Positions 1-9,384 of a stretch of DNA of 44,713 nt are shown here, piece by piece (position 1 is the first letter of the stretch; each line of letters starts with the position of its first letter). The position numbers and the translations under genes are program-made. The notes under the pieces are model-generated. The model did not search any database and was not told the DNA's origin. It was given only the letters and a program-made list of their open reading frames with translations. The stretch is from Sideroxydans sp. (GTDB taxonomy: Bacteria > Pseudomonadota > Gammaproteobacteria > Burkholderiales > Gallionellaceae): assembly GCA_028687425.1 (NCBI GenBank), contig JAQUAD010000018.1:1-44713 (forward strand), in the 5' to 3' direction.

Positions 1-45
1 ATATATTAGGCATATCGTTTGAAACTGTTGCAATGGAGGCGGCAC

Positions 46-576
46 ATGCCAGAACTGATATTGACTGGGAATAAAATGAAGATCGAATTCGTTCGTACGG
101 CCTTGCGGTTTGTCTTGATGGGCATTCTGTCTTACCACAATTGCGCCATTGCGCAGGACGAGAAGTTGTCGTCCGGGCAGACACTTTACCTGCCGATTTA
201 TTCGCATATCTGGCACGGCGATCGTTCCGGTGTCGGTCAGACCCCATTAAAAACGCCCCTCTCGGTTCTGGTGAGCATACGCAATACCAATCACGCTACG
301 CCACTGCAGTTGCATTCGGCCCGTTATTCCGACAGCTCGGGAAAGCTGCTGAAACAGTTCGTGATTGCTCCCGTAACAATCGGGCCGTTAAGCACATATG
401 AGATTTTTATTGAGAAACACGATGTGCAGGGCGGTTCCGGGGCGAATCTAATCCTTCAATGGGGTGCTGCCGTTCCGGTAAATGTTCCGATAGTGGAAGC
501 GATTCACGCAGAAATCAAAGGGCACTCCACGCTGACCTTCATGACCCAAGCCCAGTCGATAAACGACGAAAAATAA
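46..576 (+). CDS. DUF3124-family exported protein
   Basis: This is a small protein of 176 residues with a hydrophobic N-terminal stretch ending in an AIA-Q type signal-peptidase site, so it is probably periplasmic. The body (SSGQTLYLPIYSHIWHGD, then TPLKTPLSVLVSIRNTN) resembles the DUF3124 family, whose function is unknown. I chose ATG 46 because GGAGG at 35-39 is well placed. An internal ATG at 76 would give a shorter, more typical signal peptide and remains possible, as does a TTG at 19. The gene lies alone at the window edge and converges on the EamA exporter; nothing nearby suggests a role. Confidence 0.7.
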   Translation: MPELILTGNKMKIEFVRTALRFVLMGILSYHNCAIAQDEKLSSGQTLYLPIYSHIWHGDRSGVGQTPLKTPLSVLVSIRNTNHATPLQLHSARYSDSSGKLLKQFVIAPVTIGPLSTYEIFIEKHDVQGGSGANLILQWGAAVPVNVPIVEAIHAEIKGHSTLTFMTQAQSINDEK

Positions 577-668
577 AGCGGGTCAGCATGGTCCTTTGAA
601 GAAATGACAGCATATTTCAGCCCTGTAATTCGCATCCTGTCGGGCCTGATATGGTGTGAGGAGGTCGC

Positions 669-1508
669 TCAGCGCCTGCCGTAACGCAACACCATCCAGA
701 TGCCGCCGAGTATCAGCACCGACGAGATCAACAGGTCGCGCGTGACTGCTTCGCCGAGCAGCAGGATGCCGCCGATGGCGGCGATCACCGGCGCGGAGAG
801 CTGTACCGTCGATGCTGTCATCGCGCGCATGTGCTGCAGTACGCGATACCACAGCACGTAACCCAGCGCCGAGGTCACCGCGCCCGAGAGTGCGGCATAC
901 AGCACACCGTGCAAATCCAGCTGCAGCCATGGCAGCGCGAGCAGCGAAAGCGCGATGGTCAGTGGTGCTGTGCGCAGGAAGTTGCCGGCGGTGGCGGCAG
1001 CGGGATTCGGCAGGCCACGCCCAAACATCGAATACACGCCCCAGGCGACGCCGCTCGTCAGCATCAGTATCGAATCCAGCACCGACGGCGCTTCCACGCC
1101 GGGCGATACCAGTATTACCAGGCCGGCCACTGCCGCGACGAAACCTGCAGTCTGGATGCGTGTCATGCGCTCCCCTGCGATGTATCCCGCAATCAGCATG
1201 GTCGCCTGTACCGCGCCGAACAGCATCAACGCCCCGGCACCGGTATCTATCGTGCGATAAGCGAAGGAGAGCGCGACTGCATAAATGAACAAGGCCGTCG
1301 CGCTGCGCCAGCTGCCGTGTGCGAGCGGCGTCTGTCTTTGCCAAATCATCAACAGCCACAACATCGCCGCACCGGACAATAGCCGCACGCTGGTAAAACT
1401 GGCCGCATCGATGCCGGTCTCCTTGAGCGCCATGCGGCAGAACAATGAATTGCCTGCGAAGGCGATCATGGTCAGCGTGGTGAGTATGGAGAGGTGGAGG
1501 CGGGTCAT
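669..1508 (-). CDS. EamA/DMT-family membrane exporter
   Basis: A 279-residue, almost wholly hydrophobic protein with about ten membrane helices in two repeats, matching the EamA (RhaT/DMT) superfamily in length and pattern. Repeat one begins near residue 8 (MIAFAGNSLFCRMALKETG) and repeat two near residue 150 (LTSGVAWGVYSMFGRG). Family members export amino acids, metabolites or drugs across the inner membrane; the substrate cannot be told from sequence. It is transcribed divergently from the beta-oxidation operon, with a 199-base gap that carries that operon's operator. No partner gene is seen on its own strand. Confidence 0.85.
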   Translation of the reverse strand: MTRLHLSILTTLTMIAFAGNSLFCRMALKETGIDAASFTSVRLLSGAAMLWLLMIWQRQTPLAHGSWRSATALFIYAVALSFAYRTIDTGAGALMLFGAVQATMLIAGYIAGERMTRIQTAGFVAAVAGLVILVSPGVEAPSVLDSILMLTSGVAWGVYSMFGRGLPNPAAATAGNFLRTAPLTIALSLLALPWLQLDLHGVLYAALSGAVTSALGYVLWYRVLQHMRAMTASTVQLSAPVIAAIGGILLLGEAVTRDLLISSVLILGGIWMVLRYGRR

Positions 1509-1586
1509 CTATGTGTGCGAAATTTTCGGGACATTGGCAATGGTACCTGAGTCAACTTGTCTTCATGTCGGGCGTTAATGCATTAA

Positions 1587-1604
1587 TTCAAACGAACGTT
1601 TGAA
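1587..1604. promoter_or_regulatory. PsrA-type operator palindrome
   Basis: TTCAAACGAACGTTTGAA is an inverted repeat with 8-base arms and a 2-base centre. It contains CAAAC-N4-GTTTG, which fits the published PsrA operator pattern (G/C)AAAC-N2-4-GTTT(G/C). It lies 104 bases upstream of the SDR start, and the operon it precedes encodes a PsrA-like TetR protein as its second gene. I infer autoregulation and fatty-acid-responsive control of the whole fad operon. Confidence 0.75.
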
Positions 1605-1707
1605 ATCGGGGCGAGCCGGATATATGATGCGCAAGCACCTCGATGCAATGCCCGCTTGGCTACGAGGATTTCAAATGATGCAGCGCTGCACATATCAGGA
1701 GATTGGC

Positions 1708-2535
1708 ATGAGCGACTTGCGAGGGAAGACAGTATTCATCACGGGTTCCAGCCGCGGCATCGGGCGCGAGATCGCGTTGCGTTGTGCACGCGACGGGGCG
1801 AACGTGGTGATCACCGGGAAGACGGCGGAAGCGCATGCCAAGTTGCCCGGCACCATCCATAGCGTGGCAGCGGAGGTGGAGCAGGCGGGCGGCAAGGCGT
1901 TGGCCATCCAGCTGGATGTGCGCGAAGAAGCCGCGATCCGGGCGGCAGCCGATCAGGCTGCGCATCATTTCGGCGGTATCGACGTGCTGGTCAACAATGC
2001 CAGCGCGATCAGTCTGACACCCACCCTGGAAACCCCCGCCCGCCGCCTGGACCTGATGTGGGATGTGAACATGCGCGCCACCTTTCTGACCTCGCAGGCT
2101 TGCATCCCCTACCTGACGAAAGCGGAGAACCCGCACATCCTCACCATGTCGCCGCCGCTGAACATGGAAGCGAAATGGTTCGCGCCGCATGTGGCGTACA
2201 GCATCTCCAAGTACGGCATGAGCTTGTGCGCGCACGGCATGGCGCTGGAGTTCGCGAAGGAAGGCATCGCGGTGAACTGTTTGTGGCCGCGCACCATCAT
2301 CGCCACGGCAGCCATCGAGTTCAACTTTCCGCCAGCGCTGATGCGTGCCGCGCGCCATCCAGCCATCGTGGCCGATGCGGCGCACCACATCCTGACGCGC
2401 AATAGCCGCGAGTGCACCGGCAATTTCTTCGTGGACGAAGACATTCTACGTGAGGCCGGAGAAACGGATTTCGACAGATATGCGGTGGAACCGGGTACGC
2501 CCTTGTTCGTGGATTTCTTTTTGAACAAGGCTTGA
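1708..2535 (+). CDS. SDR-family oxidoreductase (HSDL2-like)
   Basis: This 275-residue short-chain dehydrogenase/reductase probably uses NAD(P)H on a fatty-acyl or hydroxyacyl type substrate. The cofactor motif TGSSRGIGRE lies at residues 11-20, the structural NNAS motif near residue 93, and the catalytic Tyr-x3-Lys in AYSISKYG near residue 167. Overall it looks like the HSDL2-like branch of SDRs. The open frame extends further upstream, but AGGAGA at 1697-1702 marks ATG 1708 as the start. It is the first gene of the beta-oxidation operon, 46 bases before the TetR gene, and sits behind the PsrA-type palindrome. Its place suggests a role in lipid breakdown; the exact substrate is inferred only. 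Confidence 0.85.
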   Translation: MSDLRGKTVFITGSSRGIGREIALRCARDGANVVITGKTAEAHAKLPGTIHSVAAEVEQAGGKALAIQLDVREEAAIRAAADQAAHHFGGIDVLVNNASAISLTPTLETPARRLDLMWDVNMRATFLTSQACIPYLTKAENPHILTMSPPLNMEAKWFAPHVAYSISKYGMSLCAHGMALEFAKEGIAVNCLWPRTIIATAAIEFNFPPALMRAARHPAIVADAAHHILTRNSRECTGNFFVDEDILREAGETDFDRYAVEPGTPLFVDFFLNKA

Positions 2536-2581
2536 TCGGAGCGCAGGAACGCCCCTTTGAATTCAACAGGACTATAGGATC

Positions 2582-3274
2582 ATGAGCAAAACGAACTTCG
2601 ATCAGACGCAGAAAGACACGCGCGAACGCATCCTCGATGCTGCGGAGCAGATGTTCATGCAGAACGGTTACGACGGTACCTCGATGCGTCTGGTGACCGG
2701 GGTAGCAGGCGTCAATCTGGCCGCGGCCAACTATCACTTCGGTTCCAAGGAGGCGTTGATGCAGGAGGTGTTGCGGCGGCGTCTGGAGGTCATCAACCAG
2801 GAACGCCTGCGTTTGCTGGACGAGGCTGAAGCCAGGGCAGGCGGCAAACCGCTCAAGCCTTCGGTGATCGTCGAGTGTTTCTTCGGCACCTTGCTGCGCG
2901 TCGCCGCCGACCAGAAAGCGGGCGGCGAGACCTTCCTGAAGTTGCTGGGGCGCACCATCACCGACCCTTCCTCTTTCATCCGCACCTTCATGGCTGCGGA
3001 ATACGCCGACGTGCTGGAGCGCTACAAGCAGGCACTGTTCCTGTCGCTGCCGAACGTCCCCAAGGAAGAGATCGTGTGGCGCTTCCATTTCATGCTGGGG
3101 GCGACCTCGTATGCGATCGCCGGGACTGACACCCTGCACCTGGTGACCGACTGGCAGGTGAACGAGGGCGCTGTTTCGCAGAGCGAGAATCTGCTGCCGC
3201 GCCTGATGTCCTTCCTGATCGGCGGCCTGCGCGCGCCTTTGCCTGACACCTCAGTTGCACCGCCTGCCAAATAA
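2582..3274 (+). CDS. psrA: PsrA-like TetR-family repressor
   Basis: A 230-residue TetR-family regulator. The N-terminal helix-turn-helix (ERILDAAEQMFMQNGYDGTS, then VNLAAANYHFGSKEALMQ, residues 12-63) is very close to that of Pseudomonas PsrA, which senses long-chain acyl-CoA and represses beta-oxidation genes. The C-terminal part is the larger effector-binding domain. It lies between the SDR and fadE, and the only palindrome of PsrA type I found is just upstream of the operon, so it probably represses its own transcription unit until acyl-CoA accumulates. The ribosome-binding site is weak, which may keep the repressor level low. Confidence 0.85.
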   Translation: MSKTNFDQTQKDTRERILDAAEQMFMQNGYDGTSMRLVTGVAGVNLAAANYHFGSKEALMQEVLRRRLEVINQERLRLLDEAEARAGGKPLKPSVIVECFFGTLLRVAADQKAGGETFLKLLGRTITDPSSFIRTFMAAEYADVLERYKQALFLSLPNVPKEEIVWRFHFMLGATSYAIAGTDTLHLVTDWQVNEGAVSQSENLLPRLMSFLIGGLRAPLPDTSVAPPAK

Positions 3275-3295
3275 TCCAACCGGGAGGGAATAGCC

Positions 3296-5671
3296 ATGAA
3301 TACGATCACGATCTTGTTATTGCTGGCAGGCGTCGCATTGTTCCTGCTGCTCGTTGTACGTCCCATCCGGCGCGCCGTGATCAGCGGCCCCATGCTCGCC
3401 GTCTACCGCAAGATACTACCCGCCATGTCCGACACGGAACGCGAAGCGCTGGAAGCAGGTTCGGTGTGGTGGGAAGGCGAGCTGTTCCGCGGCGATCCCG
3501 ACTGGAAGAAACTGCACAGCTATCCCAAGCCGCAACTGAACGCAGAGGAGCAATCCTTCCTCGACAACGAAGTGGACGAGGTGTGCCGACTGGTGGATGA
3601 CTGGAAAGCCACGCAGACCGATTACGACATCTCGCAGGAAGCCTGGCAGTACATCAAGGACAAGGGCTTCTTCGGCATGATCATCCCGAAGAAATACGGC
3701 GGCCTGGAATTCTCCGCCTATGCGCATTCGCAAGTGGTGACCAAGCTGTCCACGCGCTCCTCGGCGCTGGGCGTGACAGTGATGGTGCCGAACTCGTTGG
3801 GCCCGGCTGAGTTGCTGTTGCACTACGGCACCGATGCGCAGAAGGACTACTACCTGCCGCGTCTGGCCAAGGGTGTGGAGATTCCGGCTTTCGCGCTGAC
3901 TTCGCCCTGGGCAGGTTCCGACGCAGCCTCCATTCCCGACGTCGGCATCGTGTGCAAGGGTGAATGGCAGGGCAAGGAAGTGCTGGGCATGCGCGTCACC
4001 TGGGACAAGCGCTACATCACCCTCGGCCCGCTGTGCACCATCCTCGGTCTGGCGTTCCGTCTGTACGACCCGGATGGTCTGCTCGGCGAGCAGAAGGACA
4101 TCGGCATCACTTGCGCGCTGGTGCCGCACGATCATCCCGGCGTGGATGTGGGCCGTCGCCACTTCCCGCTCAATGCCGTGTTCATGAACGGCCCGACCCG
4201 CGGCAAGGACGTGTTCATGCCGCTGGAATTCATCATCGGCGGCCCGGCCATGGCCGGACGCGGCTGGCGCATGCTGATGGAATGCCTGGCCGCAGGCCGT
4301 TCCATCTCGCTGCCGTCTTCCAACACCGGCATGGCCATGCTCACTGCTCGCGGTGTCGGTGCTTATGCCCGCGTACGCAGCCAGTTCAAGATGGCGGTCG
4401 GCAAGTTCGAAGGCGTTGAAGAAGCGTTGACCCGCATCGGCGGTTACACCTACATGATGGATGCGACGCGCACCATGACCGCCTTGTCCATCGACCTCGG
4501 CGAGAAACCTTCGGTGGCGTCGGCCATCGCCAAGTACCACGCCACCGAACTGGCACGCAAAGTGGTGAACGACGGCATGGATGTGATCGGCGGCAAGGGC
4601 ATCAGCCTCGGGCCGAACAACTTCCTCGGTCGCGCATATCAACAAGTGCCGGTCGGCATCACCGTGGAAGGCGCGAACATCCTCACGCGCAGCCTGATCC
4701 TGTTCGGGCAAGGCGCGATCCGTTGCCATCCCTATGTGCTGAAAGAGATGCACGCCGCCAAGAACCCGGATACCAAACAAGGCCTGCACGATTTCGACGC
4801 TGCGCTGTTCGGTCACATCGGCTTCACCATGCGCAACGGCATACGCGCCTTCTGGCACGGCCTGACCGGTTCGCATTTCGTCAGTGTGCCAGCCGACGTG
4901 GCACCGGAAGCCAAACGTTACTACCAGCAGATGACGCGTTTCTCGGCAGCCTTTGCCTTCATCTCCGACGTGTCCATGCTGGTGCTGGGCGGCGGGCTGA
5001 AGCGCCGCGAGAAACTCTCCGCGCGACTGGGCGACATCCTGTCGCAGATGTTCCTCATGTCGGCCGTGCTCAAGCGTTATCAGGATGAAGGTCGTCAAAA
5101 GGCCGATGCGCCGCTGATGCACTGGAGCGTGTGGAATGCGATGTATCAGGCACAGGAAGCCTTCGACGGCGTGATCGCCAACTACCCGAGCAAGCTGGTC
5201 GGCAAGCTGCTCAACTTGGTCATCTTCCCCTTCGGCCATCCCTATGTGGTGCAGTCCGACGAGGTCGGCCATCAAGTGGCGAAGTTGCTGATCTCGCCGT
5301 CGGCCACGCGTGATCGTCTCACCCCGAACTGTTACATCCCCAAGACTGCGGATGAGCCGGTGGGCGCGCTGGAACTGGCGCTGGCCGCCACACTGGCTGC
5401 TGAGCCCATCGATGCGAAGGTACGCGCTGCTGACAAGCAGGGCTTGTTCGACAACGACCCGCAAGCCAACGTGCGCGACATCGCCCATGCCGCATTCAAG
5501 CATGGCGTGATCGATGCGCAGGAGTATGCTGTGCTGCAACGCCGCGACGAATTGCGCGACATCGTCATCCAGGTGGACGATTTCCCGTTTGATTATGGTG
5601 TGGCGACAGCAGCCAAACGCAATGTCGCCCCTACCACCTCAATGCCGTCGCCAGAACGCCTGGCAGCCTGA
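3296..5671 (+). CDS. fadE: acyl-CoA dehydrogenase FadE
   Basis: This 791-residue flavoprotein catalyses the first, FAD-linked step of fatty-acid beta-oxidation (acyl-CoA to trans-2-enoyl-CoA) and passes electrons to the respiratory chain. It has the long FadE architecture (E. coli FadE is about 814 residues): a hydrophobic N-terminal anchor (residues 4-24), an acyl-CoA dehydrogenase core from about residue 90 (GFFGMIIPKKYGGLEFSA; FALTSPWAGSDAAS), and a C-terminal FadE-specific domain. A good GGGAGG site precedes ATG 3296. The next gene starts 20 bases downstream. Large open frames on the opposite strand are codon-bias shadows. Confidence 0.95.
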   Translation: MNTITILLLLAGVALFLLLVVRPIRRAVISGPMLAVYRKILPAMSDTEREALEAGSVWWEGELFRGDPDWKKLHSYPKPQLNAEEQSFLDNEVDEVCRLVDDWKATQTDYDISQEAWQYIKDKGFFGMIIPKKYGGLEFSAYAHSQVVTKLSTRSSALGVTVMVPNSLGPAELLLHYGTDAQKDYYLPRLAKGVEIPAFALTSPWAGSDAASIPDVGIVCKGEWQGKEVLGMRVTWDKRYITLGPLCTILGLAFRLYDPDGLLGEQKDIGITCALVPHDHPGVDVGRRHFPLNAVFMNGPTRGKDVFMPLEFIIGGPAMAGRGWRMLMECLAAGRSISLPSSNTGMAMLTARGVGAYARVRSQFKMAVGKFEGVEEALTRIGGYTYMMDATRTMTALSIDLGEKPSVASAIAKYHATELARKVVNDGMDVIGGKGISLGPNNFLGRAYQQVPVGITVEGANILTRSLILFGQGAIRCHPYVLKEMHAAKNPDTKQGLHDFDAALFGHIGFTMRNGIRAFWHGLTGSHFVSVPADVAPEAKRYYQQMTRFSAAFAFISDVSMLVLGGGLKRREKLSARLGDILSQMFLMSAVLKRYQDEGRQKADAPLMHWSVWNAMYQAQEAFDGVIANYPSKLVGKLLNLVIFPFGHPYVVQSDEVGHQVAKLLISPSATRDRLTPNCYIPKTADEPVGALELALAATLAAEPIDAKVRAADKQGLFDNDPQANVRDIAHAAFKHGVIDAQEYAVLQRRDELRDIVIQVDDFPFDYGVATAAKRNVAPTTSMPSPERLAA

Positions 5672-5691
5672 TACCAAGAAAGGAGTCCACA

Positions 5692-8166
5692 GTGAAACGA
5701 GTCAAGGTAAAGAAAGTCGCCGTATTGGGAGCAGGTGTGATGGGCGCGCAGATCGCTGCGCACATGGTCAATGCCAATGTCGAGACCATGTTGTTCGAAC
5801 TGCCCGCGAAAGAAGGCGACCCGAACGGCAACGTGAACAAGGCGCTGGCCGGTCTGAAGAAACTGGAACCCGCACCCGCTGCCAGCCCGGCCAAGCTGGC
5901 TTACATCCAGCCCGCGAACTACGAACAGCATCTGGAGAAACTGCGCGAATGCGACCTGGTCATCGAAGCCATCGCCGAACGCATGGACTGGAAGTCCGAC
6001 CTGTACCGCAAGGTCGCGCCGTTCCTGAACGAGCATGCCATCTTCGCCACCAACACTTCGGGCCTGTCCATCAACACACTGGCCGAAGCCTTCCCGGAAC
6101 AACTACGTCACCGTTTCTGCGGTATCCACTTCTTCAATCCGCCGCGCTACATGCATCTGGTGGAACTGATCCCGTGCAAGGGCACGGAGCCGGAACTGCT
6201 CGACCAGCTGGAGACCTTCCTCGTCTCCACCGTGGGCAAGGGCATCGTGCGCGCCAAGGACACGCCGAACTTCATCGCCAACCGCATCGGTGTGTTCTCC
6301 ATGCTGGCCACCAAGCATCATGCGCAGGCCTTCAAGCTCGGCTTCGATATGGTGGATGCGCTGACAGGCCGCTACCTGGGGCGCCCCAAGAGTGCCACCT
6401 TCCGCACGCTGGATGTGGTCGGTCTGGACGTGTTCTCGCATGTGGTCAACACCATGCGCGAGAACCTCACTGAAGACCCGTGGCATCAGCATTACGAATT
6501 GCCGGAATGGTTCAAGTATCTGGTCGAGCAGGGCGCGCTGGGACAGAAGACCAAGCGCGGCATTTACCAGAAGATCGGCAAGGAGATCCACGTACTCGAC
6601 CTGCACTCGCGCGAATACAAACTGTCCGACGCCAAGGTGGACGATGGCGTGAAGGACATCCTGCGCGAACGCGACTGGGCGAAGAAACTCGCCGGCCTGC
6701 GCAACAGCCAGCATCCGCAGGCGCAGTTCCTGTGGGCCACTTTCCGCGACGTGTTCCATTACTGCGCATTGCATCTGGAGAGCATCGCCAACAATGCGCG
6801 CGATGTGGACTTCGCGGTGCGCTGGGGCTTCGGCTGGGACATGGGACCGTTCGAGATCTGGCAGGCCGCAGGCTGGCAGCAGGTCGCGGGCTGGATCGCT
6901 GCCGACATCGCCGCCGGCAAAAGCATGGCCTCCACGCCATTGCCCGCCTGGGTGACGGATGCCTCGCGCAGCGGCGTACATAGCGCAAAGGGCTCGTTCT
7001 CGCCGGCTGGCAATGCCGAGCAAGCGCGTTCGACCTTGCCCGTCTACAAGCGCCAGCTCTATCCAGATGCGCTGCTGGGCGAGACGCGCGCTTACGGCGA
7101 GACCGTGTTCGAGAACGACGCTGTGCGCATGTGGCACACCGGCGACGACATCGCCATCCTCAGTTTCAAGACCAAGATGCATGCGGTCAGCAACGAAGTG
7201 CTGGACGGCATCCTGCGTGCAGTGGATGAAGCTGAAGCGAACTTCTCCGCGCTGGTGCTGTGGCAGACAGAAGCACCGTTCTCCGCCGGTGCGCACCTGC
7301 TGCAACTGATGCAGGGCGTGCAGGAGAAGCGGGACGGCGGCATGTTCGACAAGCTCAAGGGCGCAGTGACCCGTGTCAAATTCACCGCGGCGGGTGGTGG
7401 TGGCGTGGGCGACCTGCTCAATGCGGCCACCGGCAACGTGCCCAAGGTGGAAGAGGTGGTTGCCAAGTTCCAGCAGACCTCGATGCGCTTGAAATACGCG
7501 CAAGTGCCGACTATCGCCGCAGTGGATGGACTGGCGCTGGGCGGCGGTTGCGAGTTCGCCATCCACTGCGCTCGCACGGTCGCCACGCTGGAAAGCTACA
7601 TCGGCCTGGTGGAAGTGGGCGTGGGTCTGCTGCCCGCTGGCGGCGGCTGCAAGGAGATGGCGCAACGCGCGGCAGCAGAAGCGCGCGGCGGCGACATCTT
7701 CCCCATCATCAAACGATACTTCCAGCACATCGCCATGGGCGAGGTCGCCAAGAGCGCAGAGCTGGCGCGCGAGATGGGTTATCTCAGAGCGTCCGACCGC
7801 ATCGTGCTCAACAAATTCGAGTTGCTGCACATCGCCAAGGAAGAAGCCAAAGCGCTCAATGCCACGGCCTACCGACCGCCGCTGCACCAGCGGCAGATCC
7901 CGGTGGCAGGACGCACCAGCATCGCTACCTTCAAGGCGTCGATGATCAACATGCTGGAAGGCGGTTTCATCTCCGAGCACGATTACAACATCGGCTGCCG
8001 CGTGGCCGAGACCATGTGCGGCGGCGATGTGGAGGCGGGCAGCATGGTGGATGAGGACTGGCTGCTCGATCTGGAGCGCAAGAACTTCATGGAACTGCTG
8101 GCGACCGACAAGACGCAGGCACGTATCGAATACATGCTGAAGAACGGCAAGCCCTTGCGCAATTAA
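5692..8166 (+). CDS. fadN: FadN-type 3-hydroxyacyl-CoA dehydrogenase/enoyl-CoA hydratase
   Basis: This 824-residue bifunctional enzyme carries out the hydration and NAD-dependent oxidation steps of beta-oxidation. The domain order is that of FadN and its relatives, the reverse of E. coli FadB: an N-terminal dehydrogenase (Rossmann motif AVLGAGVMGAQIAAH near residues 10-24; catalytic His in GIHFFNPPRYM) followed by a C-terminal crotonase domain (LALGGGCEFA, then VEVGVGLLPAGGGCKE with the expected catalytic Glu). It starts with GTG at 5692, preceded by AGGAG at 5681-5685. The thiolase gene begins 10 bases after the stop, so the two probably form a functional pair. Confidence 0.93.
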   Translation: MKRVKVKKVAVLGAGVMGAQIAAHMVNANVETMLFELPAKEGDPNGNVNKALAGLKKLEPAPAASPAKLAYIQPANYEQHLEKLRECDLVIEAIAERMDWKSDLYRKVAPFLNEHAIFATNTSGLSINTLAEAFPEQLRHRFCGIHFFNPPRYMHLVELIPCKGTEPELLDQLETFLVSTVGKGIVRAKDTPNFIANRIGVFSMLATKHHAQAFKLGFDMVDALTGRYLGRPKSATFRTLDVVGLDVFSHVVNTMRENLTEDPWHQHYELPEWFKYLVEQGALGQKTKRGIYQKIGKEIHVLDLHSREYKLSDAKVDDGVKDILRERDWAKKLAGLRNSQHPQAQFLWATFRDVFHYCALHLESIANNARDVDFAVRWGFGWDMGPFEIWQAAGWQQVAGWIAADIAAGKSMASTPLPAWVTDASRSGVHSAKGSFSPAGNAEQARSTLPVYKRQLYPDALLGETRAYGETVFENDAVRMWHTGDDIAILSFKTKMHAVSNEVLDGILRAVDEAEANFSALVLWQTEAPFSAGAHLLQLMQGVQEKRDGGMFDKLKGAVTRVKFTAAGGGGVGDLLNAATGNVPKVEEVVAKFQQTSMRLKYAQVPTIAAVDGLALGGGCEFAIHCARTVATLESYIGLVEVGVGLLPAGGGCKEMAQRAAAEARGGDIFPIIKRYFQHIAMGEVAKSAELAREMGYLRASDRIVLNKFELLHIAKEEAKALNATAYRPPLHQRQIPVAGRTSIATFKASMINMLEGGFISEHDYNIGCRVAETMCGGDVEAGSMVDEDWLLDLERKNFMELLATDKTQARIEYMLKNGKPLRN

Positions 8167-8176
8167 GGAGACGAAC

Positions 8177-9373
8177 ATGAGCAAACAAGTACAGGAAGCC
8201 TACATCGTCGCAACCACACGCACGCCGGTGGGCAAGGCGCGCGGCATGTTCCGCAACACCCGTCCCGACGATCTGCTGGCGCATGTGTTGAAGGGCGTGC
8301 TGGCGCAAGCGCCATCGCTCGATCCGCGCAGCATCGGTGACGTGATCGTCGGCTGTGCGATGCCGGAAGCCGAGCAGGGCATGAACGTGGCGCGCATCGC
8401 ACTGCTGCTGGCAGGCTTGCCCGACACCGTGCCGGGCATGACCATCAACCGTTTCTGCTCCTCCGGCGTACAGGCCGTGGCACTGGCTGCCGACCGTATC
8501 CGTCTGGGCGAAGCGGACGTGATGCTGGCCGGCGGTGTGGAAAGCATGAGCATGGTGCCGATGATGGGCAACAAGATCGCGTTCAATCCGGCCATCTTCG
8601 AGAAGGACGAGAACTACGGCATCGCCTACGGCATGGGCCTGACGGCGGAGAAGGTGGCGGAGCGCTGGAAGGTGTCGCGCGAAGCGCAGGATGCCTTTGC
8701 CTTGCAGAGCCATCAGCGTGCACTGGCCGCGATCAACAACGGCGAGTTCGCCGACGAGATCACGCCTTACCTGATCAACGAGCATGTGCCCGACATGGAT
8801 ACGCGCGAGATCAAGATCAAACAGCGTACCGCTGCGCAGGATGAAGGCCCGCGCGCCGACACCAACCTGGAAGCGCTGGGCAAACTGCGGACTGTGTTCG
8901 CGCAGAAAGGTTCGGTCACGGCTGGCAACAGCTCGCAGATGTCGGACGGCGCAGGTGCGGTGCTGCTGTGCAGCGAGGCCGCGCTCAAGCGCTACAACCT
9001 CACGCCCATGGGCAAGTTCCACAGCTTCAGCGTGGCCGGTGTGCCGCCTGCGATCATGGGCATAGGCCCCAAGGAAGCGATTCCGCTGGCATTGAAACAG
9101 GCCGGGCTGTCGCTGAACGACATCGACTGGATCGAACTGAATGAAGCCTTCGCCGCGCAATCGCTGGCGGTGATCGGCGATCTCGGTCTGGACCCGGACA
9201 AGGTCAATCCGCTGGGCGGCGCCATCGCCCTCGGCCACCCGCTGGGTGCGACCGGTGCGATCCGTACCGCCACGCTGATGCACGGCCTGCGCCGCCGCAA
9301 ACAGAAGTACGGCATGGTGACTATGTGCATCGGCACCGGCATGGGTGCGGCAGGCGTGTTCGAAGCGCTGTAA
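8177..9373 (+). CDS. fadA: acetyl-CoA acyltransferase (3-ketoacyl-CoA thiolase)
   Basis: A 398-residue thiolase that cleaves 3-ketoacyl-CoA with CoA, the last step of the beta-oxidation cycle. Hallmarks are the nucleophilic Cys in NRFCSSGVQAVAL (near residue 93), the ALGHPLGATG histidine motif, and the second active-site Cys in CIGTGMGAA close to the C terminus. Length is normal for the family. AAGGAG lies just before ATG 8177. It follows the FadN-type gene by 10 bases and precedes the hotdog-fold gene by 11, completing the pathway inside one operon. Confidence 0.95.
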   Translation: MSKQVQEAYIVATTRTPVGKARGMFRNTRPDDLLAHVLKGVLAQAPSLDPRSIGDVIVGCAMPEAEQGMNVARIALLLAGLPDTVPGMTINRFCSSGVQAVALAADRIRLGEADVMLAGGVESMSMVPMMGNKIAFNPAIFEKDENYGIAYGMGLTAEKVAERWKVSREAQDAFALQSHQRALAAINNGEFADEITPYLINEHVPDMDTREIKIKQRTAAQDEGPRADTNLEALGKLRTVFAQKGSVTAGNSSQMSDGAGAVLLCSEAALKRYNLTPMGKFHSFSVAGVPPAIMGIGPKEAIPLALKQAGLSLNDIDWIELNEAFAAQSLAVIGDLGLDPDKVNPLGGAIALGHPLGATGAIRTATLMHGLRRRKQKYGMVTMCIGTGMGAAGVFEAL

Positions 9374-9384
9374 GGGAAGCGCCG

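Noticed and set aside
583-1359. Arg-rich open frame opposite to and within the EamA gene region
   Set aside because: It overlaps the transporter in another frame, has no recognisable domain and atypical composition.
3416-5539. Long open frame opposite fadE
   Set aside because: It mirrors fadE codons on the other strand, has low-complexity His/Gly/Arg-rich product and no ribosome site; a GC codon-bias shadow. The same applies to 6103-8184 opposite fadN and 13134-14768 opposite the redox genes.
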